Source of the DNA: Salinivibrio sharmensis
GTDB taxonomy: Bacteria; Pseudomonadota; Gammaproteobacteria; Enterobacterales; Vibrionaceae
Length of the DNA stretch: 64,000 nucleotides
Direction of reading: 5' to 3'
Assembly: GCF_001995985.1 (NCBI RefSeq)
Contig: NZ_MUFC01000008.1
Span: 87,015 to 151,014 of the forward strand
Within the stretch, counting starts at the first letter, position 1; every line of letters starts with the position of its first letter. The notes beneath the pieces were generated by a model, which searched no databases, was not told where the DNA came from, and saw only the letters and a list, made by a program, of their open reading frames with translations. The position numbers and the translations under genes were made by a program. Positions 40,042 to 50,527 of this stretch are shown here, piece after piece.

Positions 40042-40325
40042 TTTGCTCCAAGCCGACGACGCAGTGAACGGTACATTTCCACCATAAAGCTCGTAAAGCC
40101 AACGGTAGGATCGTGTTGAATGTAATCCTCGATTGCATTGAGATTAATCTGACGGAATTTTTCAATCGCAGTCTCTGCACAATCAGCAACAATCACATCT
40201 CCTTCGATGATCAATCCCTGCTCTAACAATGCTTCTTTTTCAGCAAGATAGCTGGGGGATTCCTTGATCAAGTAAGTAAACTGGTCACAGTTGTTAGGCT
40301 GACAAAAAAAGACGTATTGGTTCAT
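40038..40325 (-). CDS. Hypothetical 95-aa protein coupled to phzF
   Basis: Small soluble protein MNQYVFFCQPNNCDQ..., with Cys at 8 and 13 in the first 15 residues and another in VIVADCAETAIEKF. No membrane segment. It ends in a basic stretch EMYRSLRRRLGAK. I do not recognise the family. The overlap ATGA with the phzF start indicates co-translation, so it may act with the PhzF protein. It begins after the rplT terminator. Confidence 0.65.
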   Translation of the reverse strand: MNQYVFFCQPNNCDQFTYLIKESPSYLAEKEALLEQGLIIEGDVIVADCAETAIEKFRQINLNAIEDYIQHDPTVGFTSFMVEMYRSLRRRLGAK

Positions 40326-40441
40326 TGTGTGCCCTTAATTTCATTTTGAAGCACTATATCATGATGATAGGAACAGGAAGGAAGTACTAGCGCACATTTT
40401 TATACGCATAAAGTGCGATTATATAGACATGCTGGGATAAC

Positions 40442-40468
40442 AAAAAAGGAGAGCCGAAGCTCTCCTTT
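40442..40468 (-). terminator. Intrinsic terminator after rplT
   Basis: AAAGGAGAGC - CGAA - GCTCTCCTTT on the plus strand; read on the minus strand it has a TTCG tetraloop and runs into TTTTTTG. It ends the thrS-infC-rpmI-rplT operon. Confidence 0.88.
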
Positions 40469-40493
40469 CTCAGCAATTCTTTACTGTAAAAAA

Positions 40494-40847
40494 TTACAGT
40501 GAAGCTTTCGCTTTTTCTACCAGCACAGAGAATGCTGCTTTGTCATATACCGCGATATCGGCAAGGATCTTACGATCGATTTCGATGGATGCCTTTTTAA
40601 GACCGTTAATCAGACGGCTGTATGACATACCGTTTTGGCGAGCCGCAGCGTTGATACGTGCGATCCACAGTTGACGGAATTGGCGTTTCTTCTGGCGACG
40701 GTCACGGTAAGCATATTGACCAGCTTTCGTTACCGCCTGAAAAGCTACGCGGTATACGCGTGAACGCGCACCATAGTAGCCTTTCGCTTGCTTCATTACA
40801 CTCTTGTGACGTGCACGAGCTTGTACACCACGTTTTACGCGAGCCAT
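40494..40847 (-). CDS. rplT: 50S ribosomal protein L20
   Basis: Ribosome assembly protein of 117 aa with the typical basic N-terminal extension [20 protein letters not shown] and the conserved [19 protein letters not shown]. In E. coli it also represses its own operon by binding the rpmI leader. It follows rpmI by 36 bases. Confidence 0.98.
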   Translation of the reverse strand: MARVKRGVQARARHKSVMKQAKGYYGARSRVYRVAFQAVTKAGQYAYRDRRQKKRQFRQLWIARINAAARQNGMSYSRLINGLKKASIEIDRKILADIAVYDKAAFSVLVEKAKASL

Positions 40848-40883
40848 TGTCTCTCTCCTAAACTAAATAATAAAACTAAAAAC

Positions 40884-41078
40884 TTATGCGTATGGCAGCA
40901 TGCGAGCTACTTGCGCGTTTTCGCACGCAGGAAGAACCGCATTTGGTCGAAGCTGACGCTTGTTCTTAGTAGTACGTTTAGTCAGGATATGACGCTTGGT
41001 TGCACGCTTGTACTTGAAGCCACCAGCTGTTTTCTTGAAACGCTTAGCAGCACCTTTGTTGGATTTCATCTTAGACAT
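40884..41078 (-). CDS. rpmI: 50S ribosomal protein L35
   Basis: 64-aa highly basic protein beginning [21 protein letters not shown]4 ([11 protein letters not shown]) is an equally possible start, as E. coli L35 begins near it. It ends VARMLPYA, the usual terminus. Located between infC and rplT with short gaps, the standard order. Confidence 0.96.
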   Translation of the reverse strand: MSKMKSNKGAAKRFKKTAGGFKYKRATKRHILTKRTTKNKRQLRPNAVLPACENAQVARMLPYA

Positions 41079-41174
41079 GATGAATAACTCCGCATTGTGT
41101 TAATAACATAGCAATTTGGCGAACAAAGCGGCTGCACCCAACGGGCGCAGCCGCATGTTACTTGGAAGCCAGAA

Positions 41175-41720
41175 TTACTTCTTCTTTGGGGCCAGAACCA
41201 TGATCATCTGACGGCCTTCGATGCGTGAAGGGAAGCTTTCTACTGAAGCAATTTCAGCAGTATCTTCTTTCAAGCGGTTCAGCACATCAACACCGATGCT
41301 TTGGTGCGCCATTTCGCGACCGCGGAATCGGATAGTGACCTTGACCTTGTTGCCCTCTTCAATGAAGCGAACCAGGTTGCGTAGTTTTACCTGATAGTCG
41401 CCTACATCTGTGCCAGGACGGAATTTAACTTCCTTAACCTGAATAGTCTTTTGTTTTTTCTTCTGCTCTTTCGCAGCTTTACTCTTCTCGTAAAGGAATT
41501 TGCCGTAATCCATGATACGACAAACCGGCGGCTCAGCGTTCGGACTGATCTCTACCAAGTCAAGAGTCGCCTCTTCTGCTTTGGCGAGTGCTTCATCAAA
41601 TGGGACAATACCCACTTGTTCACCGTCGGCGTCAGTCAGACGGACTTCCTTAACACCACGAATTTCGTTGTTTAGACGATGAGCGTTCTTCTTTGCCGGG
41701 GCTTTTCTTGCGCCTTTAAT
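41175..41720 (-). CDS. infC: Translation initiation factor IF-3 (AUU start)
   Basis: IF-3 prevents wrong initiation and subunit joining. The first ordinary start codon in frame (GTG at 41615) would remove the conserved N-terminus. Extending upstream, the frame reaches ATT at 41720-41718 (ATT AAA GGC GCA AGA AAA), preceded by GGAGGAATAAGGT. This is the AUU start known from E. coli infC, where IF-3 represses itself by rejecting AUU. The product is 181 aa (E. coli 180) with [16 protein letters not shown] at the N-terminus. It begins 3 bases after the thrS stop. Confidence 0.95.
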   Translation of the reverse strand: MKGARKAPAKKNAHRLNNEIRGVKEVRLTDADGEQVGIVPFDEALAKAEEATLDLVEISPNAEPPVCRIMDYGKFLYEKSKAAKEQKKKQKTIQVKEVKFRPGTDVGDYQVKLRNLVRFIEEGNKVKVTIRFRGREMAHQSIGVDVLNRLKEDTAEIASVESFPSRIEGRQMIMVLAPKKK

Positions 41721-41723
41721 ACC

Positions 41724-43652
41724 TTATTCCTCCACAATATTGAGTGTTCGATCTTGCACTTCTTGCTGCAACTGCGCTAAGAAGTCATCAATCTTAATTT
41801 TACCCAAATCTTTACCTTTACGGGTCCGTATAGCGACTTCGCCAGCTTCCATTTCCTGGTCACCACAAACCAACATATACGGAACACGCTTCAAAGTGTG
41901 TTCGCGGATTTTAAAGCCAATCTTCTCGTTTCTCAAGTCCGCAGAGGCTCTAAATCCAGCTTTTTGCAGTTTTTTCGCAATCTCTTGCGCGTAATCTGCT
42001 TGTTTATCGGTGATATTCATCACAACCGCTTGTTGTGGTGATAACCACGCAGGGAAGTGTCCCGCGTATTCTTCGATAAGAATCCCGATGAAACGTTCCA
42101 ACGAGCCCAGAATAGCGCGGTGAATCATCACCGGCGTATGGCGTTCGTTGTCTTCCCCTACGTACGTTGCGCTCAAGCGCTCAGGCAACGCGAAATCAAG
42201 TTGTACTGTACCACACTGCCACGCACGATCGAGACAATCATGTAGCGTAAACTCAATCTTAGGTCCGTAGAATGCACCTTCACCCTCTTGAATTTCAAAT
42301 GGAATATCCATTGCCGTTAGGGCTTCATTCAAGGCTTGCTCGGCTTTATCCCACATTTCGTCAGAGCCGACACGTGTTTCTGGACGGGTAGAGAGCTTGA
42401 CTTCAATGTTGTTAAAGCCAAAGGTCTGATATGTCTCATAGACCATCTCGATACACGCACTGACTTCCTGCTGCACCTGTTCTGGAGTACAGAAAATGTG
42501 TGCATCGTCTTGGGTAAAGCCACGAACACGCATCAAACCATGCAATGCACCTGAGGGTTCATTACGGTGACAGCTACCAAATTCCGCCATACGCAACGGT
42601 AGGTCACGGTACGACTTAAGGCCTTGGTTAAAGATCTGCACATGCCCAGGACAGTTCATCGGCTTAAGGGCGTATTCACGGTTCTCTGAATTGGTGGTGA
42701 ACATGTAGTCCGCATACTTATCCCAGTGGCCCGAGCGTTCCCAAAGCACGCGGTCCATGATAAGCGGCCCTTTCACCTCCTGATAATCATACTCAGTCAG
42801 CTTGTCGCGGATAAACTGCTCAAGTTCACGGAAAATGGTCCAACCGTTATGGTGCCAAAATACCATCCCAGGCGCTTCTTGCTGCATATGGTACAGATCA
42901 AGCTGCTTACCCAGCTTACGATGATCACGCTTCGCGGCTTCTTCGAGACGCACTAGGTGTGCTTTGAGCTGTTTTTTATCCGCAAATGCTGTGCCGTAGA
43001 TACGCTGTAGCATTTTGTTGTCACTATTACCACGCCAGTACGCGCCAGCCACATTCAGGACTTTGAAGTTCTGACAAAAGCTCATATTGGGCACGTGTGG
43101 GCCACGACACATATCAACGTATTCTTCGTGGTGGTACAAGCCCGGACGGTCGTCACGTGATACATTCTCATCCAAGATTTCCATCTTGTATGATTCACCA
43201 CGCGCTTCAAACGTGTCGCGTGCCTCTTGCCAGCTGACGTTTTTCTTAACCACTTGATATTTGGTTTTCGCCAACTCTTTCATGCGCTTTTCAATCGCAT
43301 CCAGATCGTCCTGGGTGAGCGAGCGATCCATGTCTATGTCGTAGTAGAAACCGTTGTCGATGGTTGGGCCAATCGCCATCTTAGTGTCAGGGAAAAGCTG
43401 CTTAATCGCATGACCTAAAAGATGCGCACATGAGTGGCGAATGATTTCTAACCCGTCTTCGTCTTTCGCAGTGATGATTTCCAGTTGCGCGTCTTGCTCG
43501 ATAAGATCACACGCGTCAACACGCTCACCGTTTACCCGACCGGCAATGCAAGCTTTGGCAAGGCCTGGGCCAATATCATTGGCAACATCATACGTTGAAA
43601 CAGGGTGGTCAAAAGAACGCTGACTGCCGTCAGGGAGAGTAATTAGAGGCAT
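41724..43652 (-). CDS. thrS: Threonyl-tRNA synthetase
   Basis: Charges tRNA-Thr. The TGS domain (about residues 1-61), the editing domain with [16 protein letters not shown] (about 73), the class II core with [15 protein letters not shown] (zinc Cys) and [15 protein letters not shown], and a C-terminal anticodon domain are present. I start at 43652 ([14 protein letters not shown]), which gives exactly 642 aa, the E. coli length. First gene of the block with infC, rpmI and rplT. Confidence 0.97.
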   Translation of the reverse strand: MPLITLPDGSQRSFDHPVSTYDVANDIGPGLAKACIAGRVNGERVDACDLIEQDAQLEIITAKDEDGLEIIRHSCAHLLGHAIKQLFPDTKMAIGPTIDNGFYYDIDMDRSLTQDDLDAIEKRMKELAKTKYQVVKKNVSWQEARDTFEARGESYKMEILDENVSRDDRPGLYHHEEYVDMCRGPHVPNMSFCQNFKVLNVAGAYWRGNSDNKMLQRIYGTAFADKKQLKAHLVRLEEAAKRDHRKLGKQLDLYHMQQEAPGMVFWHHNGWTIFRELEQFIRDKLTEYDYQEVKGPLIMDRVLWERSGHWDKYADYMFTTNSENREYALKPMNCPGHVQIFNQGLKSYRDLPLRMAEFGSCHRNEPSGALHGLMRVRGFTQDDAHIFCTPEQVQQEVSACIEMVYETYQTFGFNNIEVKLSTRPETRVGSDEMWDKAEQALNEALTAMDIPFEIQEGEGAFYGPKIEFTLHDCLDRAWQCGTVQLDFALPERLSATYVGEDNERHTPVMIHRAILGSLERFIGILIEEYAGHFPAWLSPQQAVVMNITDKQADYAQEIAKKLQKAGFRASADLRNEKIGFKIREHTLKRVPYMLVCGDQEMEAGEVAIRTRKGKDLGKIKIDDFLAQLQQEVQDRTLNIVEE

Positions 43653-43876
43653 TGATAACAATCCTTCTCAGTGGTGCCACACACCAAGTGGCACATGAAG
43701 TGTATTTTGGCGATTAGTAAGTAACCGCACAGTGCGAGTAGAATGACGATTATGAAGATCCCGCATTTGTGATGCAAGTCATCCCAACAATAATTTCTGC
43801 GCGAGAATCAGCGTGATAAACAATCAAGTTTTCTATCATTCACTTGATTTTACGCCAGACTTCATCAATCCTGATT

Positions 43877-43884
43877 TGTATACA
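43877..43884. promoter_or_regulatory. Candidate HutC autoregulatory operator
   Basis: TGTATACA, a perfect palindrome in the context TTGTATACACAA, 21 bases before the hutC ATG. It shares the TGTATA core with the sites before hutI. Confidence 0.5.
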
Positions 43885-43905
43885 CAATTTTGACAAGGAA
43901 ACCGT

Positions 43906-44610
43906 ATGGCCAACGCGCCTCGTTATCAACAAATCAAAGCCTACATTGAAGAAAAAATTGAGACACGGGTTTGGCCGGTCGGTACGCGTATCCCCACCGA
44001 ATACGAGCTGTGCGATCTATTTAACGTTAGCCGGATGACGGTCAATAAGGCGGTTCGTGACTTGGTGACTGATGGGCTACTCGAACGCACGCCGCGGCTA
44101 GGCACCTTTGTCACTGAACCCAAAGCGGAATCACCGTTGATGGATATTCGCAATATTGCCGATGAAGTCACTGCACGCGGTCAGCACTATCACAGCGTCA
44201 TCCATGCATTGAAACGCCTCTCTGCGCCCGTTGATGTGGCAATGCGCTTGGGTGTGATGTTAGGCACCGACGTCTATTACAGCGAAATTGTCCATTACGG
44301 TGACGGTATCCCCCTGCAGCTCGAGCAGCGCTGGGTGAACCCGGCGCTTGCGCCTGCCTATCTCGAGCAAGACTTCAACCAGACCACCCCCAATGAGTAC
44401 CTGTCCTCAGTGTGCCCGGTTAACACCATTGAACACAGTGTCGAAGCGATTAATCCATCAGCGGTAGTCAAAGAAGCATTGACGATGAAGTCTGATGAGC
44501 CCTGCCTTTTACTTCACCGCCGCACCTGGAGTCAGCAAACATTAGTCAGTGCCGCATTACTCTACCACCCTGGTTCACGTTATAAACTCACGTCACGCAC
44601 AGACAGATAG
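43906..44610 (+). CDS. hutC: Histidine utilisation repressor HutC (GntR family)
   Basis: GntR/HutC-type repressor of 234 aa. The N-terminal winged helix has RYQQIKAYIEEKI, YELCDLFNVSRMTVNKAVRDLVTDGLL (about residues 33-60); the C-terminal UTRA domain senses urocanate in known HutC proteins. AAGGAAACCGT precedes the ATG. It lies upstream of hutIGUH in the same direction, with operators before both hutC and hutI. Confidence 0.95.
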   Translation: MANAPRYQQIKAYIEEKIETRVWPVGTRIPTEYELCDLFNVSRMTVNKAVRDLVTDGLLERTPRLGTFVTEPKAESPLMDIRNIADEVTARGQHYHSVIHALKRLSAPVDVAMRLGVMLGTDVYYSEIVHYGDGIPLQLEQRWVNPALAPAYLEQDFNQTTPNEYLSSVCPVNTIEHSVEAINPSAVVKEALTMKSDEPCLLLHRRTWSQQTLVSAALLYHPGSRYKLTSRTDR

Positions 44611-44742
44611 CCTAGCGCTCTCGTTAGGCGATGCTTGTTGGATGAATACCTCTCAGCGCTAAATCAAGGTTTACAACAATTGCGTCAATCCGGTCGCTAT
44701 GATGAACGGGTTTCAGACTTTAAAGTGGGCCTTTATGATTAA
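44611..44742 (+). pseudogene. C-terminal remnant, probably of a periplasmic amino-acid-binding protein
   Basis: Directly after the hutC stop and in the same frame there is an open stretch ending TAA at 44742. It encodes about 43 residues; the last 32 read like the C-terminal helix of family 3 solute-binding proteins (ALNQGLQQLRQSGRYDERV). No start or remainder of such a gene exists here. I infer a deletion scar of a transporter gene that once sat in the hut locus. Confidence 0.45.
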
Positions 44743-44844
44743 GGCTCGTCCTCCCCTTCTACGTTAAACCTCTCTCTTCTCGCCGAAAAACGATCGAGTT
44801 GATCACAAAACCTTTACACTTTCTCTTGTGTTTGCTCTCTTATT

Positions 44845-44866
44845 TGTCTATACATTTGTATAGACA
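44845..44866. promoter_or_regulatory. hut operator before hutIGUH
   Basis: TGTCTATACA - TT - TGTATAGACA, a perfect inverted repeat with 10-bp arms. Each arm resembles the TGTATAGACA-like sequence recognised by HutC in enteric hut operons. It ends 25 bases before the hutI ATG, so repressor binding would block initiation. Confidence 0.85.
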
Positions 44867-44891
44867 TTTATGGAATAGCAAGGTATTCACC

Positions 44892-46115
44892 ATGAAAAAG
44901 GTCTTTACCGAGGCAAACGTCATCAGTATGGCGAGCACGATGAGTGAAGCGTCAGGCTATCAATGCCAGCCTGGCTCTGCGATCGCCGTCGAGAACGGAA
45001 AAATCGTTGCGCTAGGGGAGCAAGCCAAGCAGCTTGATTGGCCTAAGCAGTCGTTAAATGGTGCCCTAGTGACACCAGGGCTTATCGATAGTCACACACA
45101 CTTGGTATTTGCCGGCAATCGTGCCAGTGAATTTGAGCAGCGCCTTAACGGGGTGCCTTACCAAACCATCGCTGAGCAAGGCGGTGGGATCTTGTCCACC
45201 GTCAACGCCACTCGCACAGCCAGCGAGGACGAGCTACTTAGACTCGCGCTGCCCCGCGCTGACGCACTCATGCGAGATGGTGTAACAACCATCGAAATAA
45301 AATCAGGCTATGGCCTCACCTTTGAGGACGAGCTAAAAATGCTGCGCGTCGCACGCGCCATTGAGCAGCACTTGCCGGTTAACGTCTCCACCACCTTGTT
45401 AGCCGCACATGCACTGCCACCTGAATATCAACATGATGCTGATCATTACATTGACTTTGTTTGTCATACGCTAATCCCTGCCGCGGCAGAACAACAACTG
45501 GCCGATGCGGTAGACGTTTTTTGTGAGAAAATAGCCTTTAGTGTCGACCAAGCAGAAAAAGTCTATGCCGCAGCTAATGCGCATGGATTAAAGATTAAAG
45601 CTCACACCGAACAGCTAAGCGATCTCGGTGGCAGTGTGGCAGCCGCAAAAGCAGGCGCCTTGTCGGTGGATCATATTGAATACCTATCAGAAGCCGACGC
45701 TCAGCTATTGGCTGAGTTCGGCACGGTTGCGACCTTGCTCCCTGGCGCGTTTTACTTTCTGCGTGAAACTCAACACCCTCCGATTCAAGCATTGCGTGAC
45801 GACCAAGTACCCATGGCACTCGCGACGGACTTTAACCCAGGAACGTCACCCTTTGCCTCGTTAACCCTGATGATGAACATGGCCTCGACCTTTTTTAGAT
45901 TGACGCCTAAAGAGAACCTCTATGGTGTCACCCGCCATGCTGCACAAGCCATGGGGCTAGAGAGCAAAGGCCAAATCGCTGTCGGATTTGATGCGGATTT
46001 GGCTGTTTGGCATTGCCAGTCCCCAGCTGAGCTTAGTTACATGGTAGGCACTGCGCCACTCGCCGGACGCATCGTTGGCGGAACATGGTACGACAACCAG
46101 GGGATCCGCGGATGA
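44892..46115 (+). CDS. hutI: Imidazolonepropionase
   Basis: Third step of histidine degradation: hydrolyses imidazolone propionate to formiminoglutamate. Amidohydrolase metal motif DSHTHLVFAGNR (about residue 66) and LKIKAHTEQLSDLG (about 236), DHIEYL and ALATDFNPGTSP are present. The frame opens at 44799 inside the operator region; the ATG at 44892 with AAGG ahead gives 407 aa, the normal length. First gene of hutIGUH. Confidence 0.96.
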   Translation: MKKVFTEANVISMASTMSEASGYQCQPGSAIAVENGKIVALGEQAKQLDWPKQSLNGALVTPGLIDSHTHLVFAGNRASEFEQRLNGVPYQTIAEQGGGILSTVNATRTASEDELLRLALPRADALMRDGVTTIEIKSGYGLTFEDELKMLRVARAIEQHLPVNVSTTLLAAHALPPEYQHDADHYIDFVCHTLIPAAAEQQLADAVDVFCEKIAFSVDQAEKVYAAANAHGLKIKAHTEQLSDLGGSVAAAKAGALSVDHIEYLSEADAQLLAEFGTVATLLPGAFYFLRETQHPPIQALRDDQVPMALATDFNPGTSPFASLTLMMNMASTFFRLTPKENLYGVTRHAAQAMGLESKGQIAVGFDADLAVWHCQSPAELSYMVGTAPLAGRIVGGTWYDNQGIRG

Positions 46116-47122
46116 AACACTTACCGACTGATATGACGCTTTGGCAAGGGCGCGTTGACCCAGAGGACGGCGAGCGCGGACTACGCTTGCACCAAATGGT
46201 GACCTCGTACACCCCTTCGTGTGAACAAGGCGGTGTGGTGATCTACGGTTTTGCTTGCGATGAAGGCGTCGCTCGAAACAAAGGTCGTCAAGGCGCGGCC
46301 CTGGCACCGGATACTATTCGGCATGCATTGGCGAACTTTGCCTGGCACAACGCCCCTGCCCTCTATGATGGTGGCAATATCGCCTGTGATGACACCGACC
46401 TTGTCCTAGCACAACAAGAGCTAAGTCAACACATTCACCAAACACTATCACAGCATAATGTTCTGGTGCTGGGGGGCGGACATGAAACCGCGTGGGCCAG
46501 CTTTCAAGGCTTAGCTGGCTACCTGTCACGCCATGCTTCACCCTTGCAGACACCCAAGATCGGTATCATTAATTTTGATGCGCACTTTGACTTGCGCACA
46601 CCCCAAGGGCTCAGCAAAGCCGGCAGCTCAGGCACACCCTTCGCGCAAATCGCCCAGCTTTGTCAGCAAAAAGGCTGGCCATTTCATTATGCCTGCTTAG
46701 GCGTAAGCCGAACCAGCAACACCCAGGCGCTATTTGATAAAGCCGAGCAACTTGGATGCTGGGTAGAAGAAGATACTGAGATGCATGTGGCGGCTATCCC
46801 CGCGCTGCAGGCGAAACTGAGCAAATTTATCCAAGGATGTGATTACTTATACCTGACGCTTGATATGGATGTTTTTCCCGCCAGTGTCGCGCCGGGTGTG
46901 AGCGCACCAGCGACAATCGGTGTCCCAGTGCAGGTCATTGAACCACTGATTCAGTTTATTTTTGATGAAGCCGACCGGCAACGCGTTCGTGTTCCCGTGT
47001 TCGACATCACTGAAGTTAATCCCAACTACGACCGCGACCAGCAAACCAGTCGATTAGCGGCTCGCATGGCTTGGACCATGCTACACGCTACGTCGCACCA
47101 CATTGATTCACAAGGAGAGTAA
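46112..47122 (+). CDS. hutG: Formimidoylglutamase
   Basis: Arginase-like manganese enzyme releasing formamide from N-formimino-glutamate to give glutamate. Metal ligands are visible in [21 protein letters not shown] and [10 protein letters not shown]. The ATG at 46112 overlaps the hutI stop as ATGA and gives 336 aa; the longer frame upstream is rejected. Followed 2 bases later by hutU. Confidence 0.95.
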   Translation: MKHLPTDMTLWQGRVDPEDGERGLRLHQMVTSYTPSCEQGGVVIYGFACDEGVARNKGRQGAALAPDTIRHALANFAWHNAPALYDGGNIACDDTDLVLAQQELSQHIHQTLSQHNVLVLGGGHETAWASFQGLAGYLSRHASPLQTPKIGIINFDAHFDLRTPQGLSKAGSSGTPFAQIAQLCQQKGWPFHYACLGVSRTSNTQALFDKAEQLGCWVEEDTEMHVAAIPALQAKLSKFIQGCDYLYLTLDMDVFPASVAPGVSAPATIGVPVQVIEPLIQFIFDEADRQRVRVPVFDITEVNPNYDRDQQTSRLAARMAWTMLHATSHHIDSQGE

Positions 47123-47124
47123 CC

Positions 47125-48813
47125 ATGACGGATCCACGTTTTGATTCACGCACGGTTAAAGCCCCAACTGGGCCAGAGCTTAATACTAAAAGCTGGCTGA
47201 CCGAAGCCCCCCTTCGCATGCTAATGAATAACCTACATCCCGACGTGGCCGAACACCCTAATGGCTTAGTTGTCTACGGTGGGATTGGACGTGCTGCTCG
47301 CAATTGGCAATGTTTCGACAAGATTGTCGAAGTACTTAAACGCCTCGATGACGATCAAACCTTGCTGGTTCAGTCAGGTAAGCCTGTTGGCGTGTTCCCG
47401 ACCCACAAAGATGCGCCCCGTGTGCTTATTGCCAACTCAAACTTGGTACCGCATTGGGCCAACTGGGAACATTTCAATGAGCTGGATAAGCAAGGCTTGA
47501 TGATGTATGGCCAAATGACCGCAGGGAGCTGGATTTATATCGGCTCGCAGGGCATTGTTCAAGGCACTTACGAAACCTTCGTTGCCGTTGCTAAGAAGCA
47601 TTTCGATGGTGAAGCCAAGGGGCGTTGGATCTTGACCGGTGGTCTGGGTGGCATGGGTGGCGCACAGCCGCTAGCAGCCACCATGGCTGGCTTTTCAATG
47701 ATTGCGGTTGAGTGTGATGAAAGCCGAATCGATTATCGCCTACGCACCGGCTATGTCGATCGCAAAGCAACGTCACTCGATGAAGCGCTTGGGATGATTG
47801 AAGACGCCAAGCAGTCTGGTAAGCCCGTTTCCATTGGGTTACTGGCCAATGCGGCTGATATTTTCCCAGAGCTGGTGAAGCGCAATATCACCCCGGACGT
47901 GGTCACCGACCAAACCTCAGCCCACGACCCTCTCAATGGTTACTTGCCACAGGGCTGGACCATGGAGCAAGCCGCCGCTCAGCGCAAAGAAAACGAAGCA
48001 GAGGTCGTGAAAGCCGCGAAAGCATCAATGGCCGTACAAGTAAAAGCAATGCTTGATTTGCAAACGCGCGGTGCAGCGACCTTGGATTACGGCAACAACA
48101 TTCGCCAGATGGCCCTCGAAGTAGGGGTCGACAATGCCTTTGATTTCCCAGGATTTGTCCCTGCCTACATTCGTCCGTTATTCTGCCAAGGAATTGGCCC
48201 GTTCCGCTGGGCGGCTCTGTCTGGCGATCCGGAAGATATCTATAAAACCGACCAAAAAGTCAAAGAGCTGATCCCGGATGATCCACACCTGCACAACTGG
48301 CTGGATATGGCCAAAGAGCGCATTCAGTTCCAAGGCTTACCAGCTCGTATTTGTTGGGTGGGTGTCAAAGACCGTGCCCGCTTGGCCCTTGCCTTTAACG
48401 AAATGGTGAAAAATGGCGAACTCAAAGCGCCCGTGGTGATTGGCCGTGACCACTTAGACTCAGGCTCAGTCGCGAGCCCGAACCGTGAAACCGAGGGCAT
48501 GCTTGACGGCTCGGACGTGGTGTCTGATTGGCCATTACTCAACGCGATGTTAAACACAGCATCAGGAGCCACCTGGGTATCATTACACCATGGTGGCGGT
48601 GTTGGCATGGGCTTCTCGCAACACTCAGGCGTGGTGATTGTCTGTGACGGCACCGATGATGCCCACCAGCGTGTGGCACGTGTGCTACGAAACGACCCTG
48701 CCACAGGGGTGATGCGCCACGCCGATGCCGGCTACGACATTGCCATTGATTGTGCCAAAGAAGAACAACTCGATCTGCCGCTGTTGGACTTACCTAACCA
48801 ACCGCTGCGCTAA
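47125..48813 (+). CDS. hutU: Urocanate hydratase
   Basis: Second step of histidine degradation, converting urocanate to imidazolone propionate with tightly bound NAD. 562 aa, near the usual 555-560. Visible landmarks are [31 protein letters not shown] (NAD-binding glycines), [12 protein letters not shown] and the conserved [22 protein letters not shown] precedes the ATG. Confidence 0.97.
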   Translation: MTDPRFDSRTVKAPTGPELNTKSWLTEAPLRMLMNNLHPDVAEHPNGLVVYGGIGRAARNWQCFDKIVEVLKRLDDDQTLLVQSGKPVGVFPTHKDAPRVLIANSNLVPHWANWEHFNELDKQGLMMYGQMTAGSWIYIGSQGIVQGTYETFVAVAKKHFDGEAKGRWILTGGLGGMGGAQPLAATMAGFSMIAVECDESRIDYRLRTGYVDRKATSLDEALGMIEDAKQSGKPVSIGLLANAADIFPELVKRNITPDVVTDQTSAHDPLNGYLPQGWTMEQAAAQRKENEAEVVKAAKASMAVQVKAMLDLQTRGAATLDYGNNIRQMALEVGVDNAFDFPGFVPAYIRPLFCQGIGPFRWAALSGDPEDIYKTDQKVKELIPDDPHLHNWLDMAKERIQFQGLPARICWVGVKDRARLALAFNEMVKNGELKAPVVIGRDHLDSGSVASPNRETEGMLDGSDVVSDWPLLNAMLNTASGATWVSLHHGGGVGMGFSQHSGVVIVCDGTDDAHQRVARVLRNDPATGVMRHADAGYDIAIDCAKEEQLDLPLLDLPNQPLR

Positions 48814-48823
48814 GGAGAGCAAG

Positions 48824-50368
48824 ATGTACACATTAACGCTACAACCTGGTGAGCTCACCCTGGACCAACTACGACAAGTCAGCCGAGAGCCCGTGCAACT
48901 GGCGTTTTCTGACGGTATTGAAGCCACCATGAAAACCAGCACGGACACTGTCACCAACGTCCTTGAACAAGGACGGGTGGTCTACGGCATCAATACGGGC
49001 TTTGGCTTATTGGCCAATACCCGCATTGAGCTTGACGATCTCGAAACGCTCCAGCGCTCGATTGTGCTGTCTCACGCGGCGGGGATCGGTGAGTTTATGG
49101 ACGATGCTACCGTGCGCCTGATGATGGTGCTTAAAATTGCGAGCTTAGCGCGAGGCTATTCAGGGATCCGCTTTGAGGTCGTCAAAGCGCTGGCAGAGCT
49201 GGTCAACCGCGAGGTATATCCCTGCATTCCCAAAAAAGGCTCCGTGGGCGCTTCAGGCGACCTTGCACCTCTCGCGCATATGAGCACGGTATTACTGGGT
49301 GAAGGCCAAGCGCGTTATAAAGGCGAAGTGATTTCTGGTGAAGCCGCGTTAAAGATCGCCGGGTTATCGCCTATTACACTGGGGCCAAAAGAAGGGCTGG
49401 CGCTTCTTAATGGTACACAGGCGTCCACGGCCTTTGCCCTCGAGGGTCTGTTTGAGGCCGAAGATCTCTACGCCGCCGCCACGGTTTGTGGCGCATTGTC
49501 AGTGGAAGCGGCACTTGGTAGCCGACGCCCCTTCGATCCGCGCATTCACGCAGTACGCGGCCACCAAACCCAAATGGATGCCGCTGCCGCCTACCGCCAT
49601 CTGTTGGATGAGTCCAGTGAAATTGGCGATAGCCACCAAAACTGTGAAAAAGTGCAAGACCCTTACTCTCTGCGCTGCCAGCCACAGGTGATGGGCGCTT
49701 GCTTGCAGCAAATTCGCCAAGCAGCCGACGTGCTTATCACTGAAGCCAATGCGGTATCCGATAACCCACTGGTGTTCCCAGAAGATGGCGACATCATTTC
49801 TGGGGGCAACTTCCACGCCGAACCCGTTGCCATGGCTGCAGACAACCTCGCATTAGCGATTGCAGAAATGGGTAGCTTGTCGGAACGTCGGATGGCGCTA
49901 CTCATCGACACTAACCTCAGCAAGCTCCCGGCATTTTTGGTGAACAACGGTGGCGTTAACTCAGGGTTTATGATCGCACAGGTCACTGCTGCCGCGTTGG
50001 CCAGTGAAAATAAAACCCTGGCCCACCCGGCATCGATTGACAGCCTACCTACCTCAGCAAACCAAGAAGATCATGTCTCGATGGCGACCTTTGCTGCTCG
50101 CCGCCTACATGATATGAGCAGCAACACACGCGGTATTTTGGCCGTCGAACTGCTTTCAGCCAGTCAAGGCATTGACTTTCGTGCTCCCCATAAAAGCTCA
50201 GAGCGCTTGGAGCAAGCCAAAGCGGAACTACGCGGCGTCGTGCCGTTTTATGATAAAGACCGCTACTTTGCCCCTGATATTGAAAAGGCCAACGCACTGC
50301 TTAAAACCGGCACCTATAACCGCTTAATGCCAAACGGTATCTTGCCGAGCTTATCTTCCGTCTCGTAA
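48824..50368 (+). CDS. hutH: Histidine ammonia-lyase
   Basis: First step of histidine degradation: removes ammonia to give urocanate. The Ala-Ser-Gly that forms the MIO electrophile is in [15 protein letters not shown] (about residue 143). [14 protein letters not shown] and [11 protein letters not shown] are also standard. The frame extends into hutU, but the ATG at 48824 with AAGGAGAG ahead gives 514 aa, matching the family. Last gene of the hut operon. Confidence 0.97.
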   Translation: MYTLTLQPGELTLDQLRQVSREPVQLAFSDGIEATMKTSTDTVTNVLEQGRVVYGINTGFGLLANTRIELDDLETLQRSIVLSHAAGIGEFMDDATVRLMMVLKIASLARGYSGIRFEVVKALAELVNREVYPCIPKKGSVGASGDLAPLAHMSTVLLGEGQARYKGEVISGEAALKIAGLSPITLGPKEGLALLNGTQASTAFALEGLFEAEDLYAAATVCGALSVEAALGSRRPFDPRIHAVRGHQTQMDAAAAYRHLLDESSEIGDSHQNCEKVQDPYSLRCQPQVMGACLQQIRQAADVLITEANAVSDNPLVFPEDGDIISGGNFHAEPVAMAADNLALAIAEMGSLSERRMALLIDTNLSKLPAFLVNNGGVNSGFMIAQVTAAALASENKTLAHPASIDSLPTSANQEDHVSMATFAARRLHDMSSNTRGILAVELLSASQGIDFRAPHKSSERLEQAKAELRGVVPFYDKDRYFAPDIEKANALLKTGTYNRLMPNGILPSLSSVS

Positions 50369-50398
50369 CCGCAGCAATAAGCACCAAATCTAACTGTT

Positions 50399-50426
50399 AA
50401 ACGGCTCTTCGTGAGCCGTTTTTTAT
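50399..50426 (+). terminator. Intrinsic terminator after hutH
   Basis: AAACGGCTC - TTCGT - GAGCCGTTT followed by TTTATT. Confidence 0.88.
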
Positions 50427-50527
50427 TCAAACTGTCGCCATAGCCACAGATATTAGGCGAAATCCTAGGCTACTATATAACCAGTTGCTGTTACTTCCCC
50501 CTTTATCTCGATGTAACGGAGTCGCTT

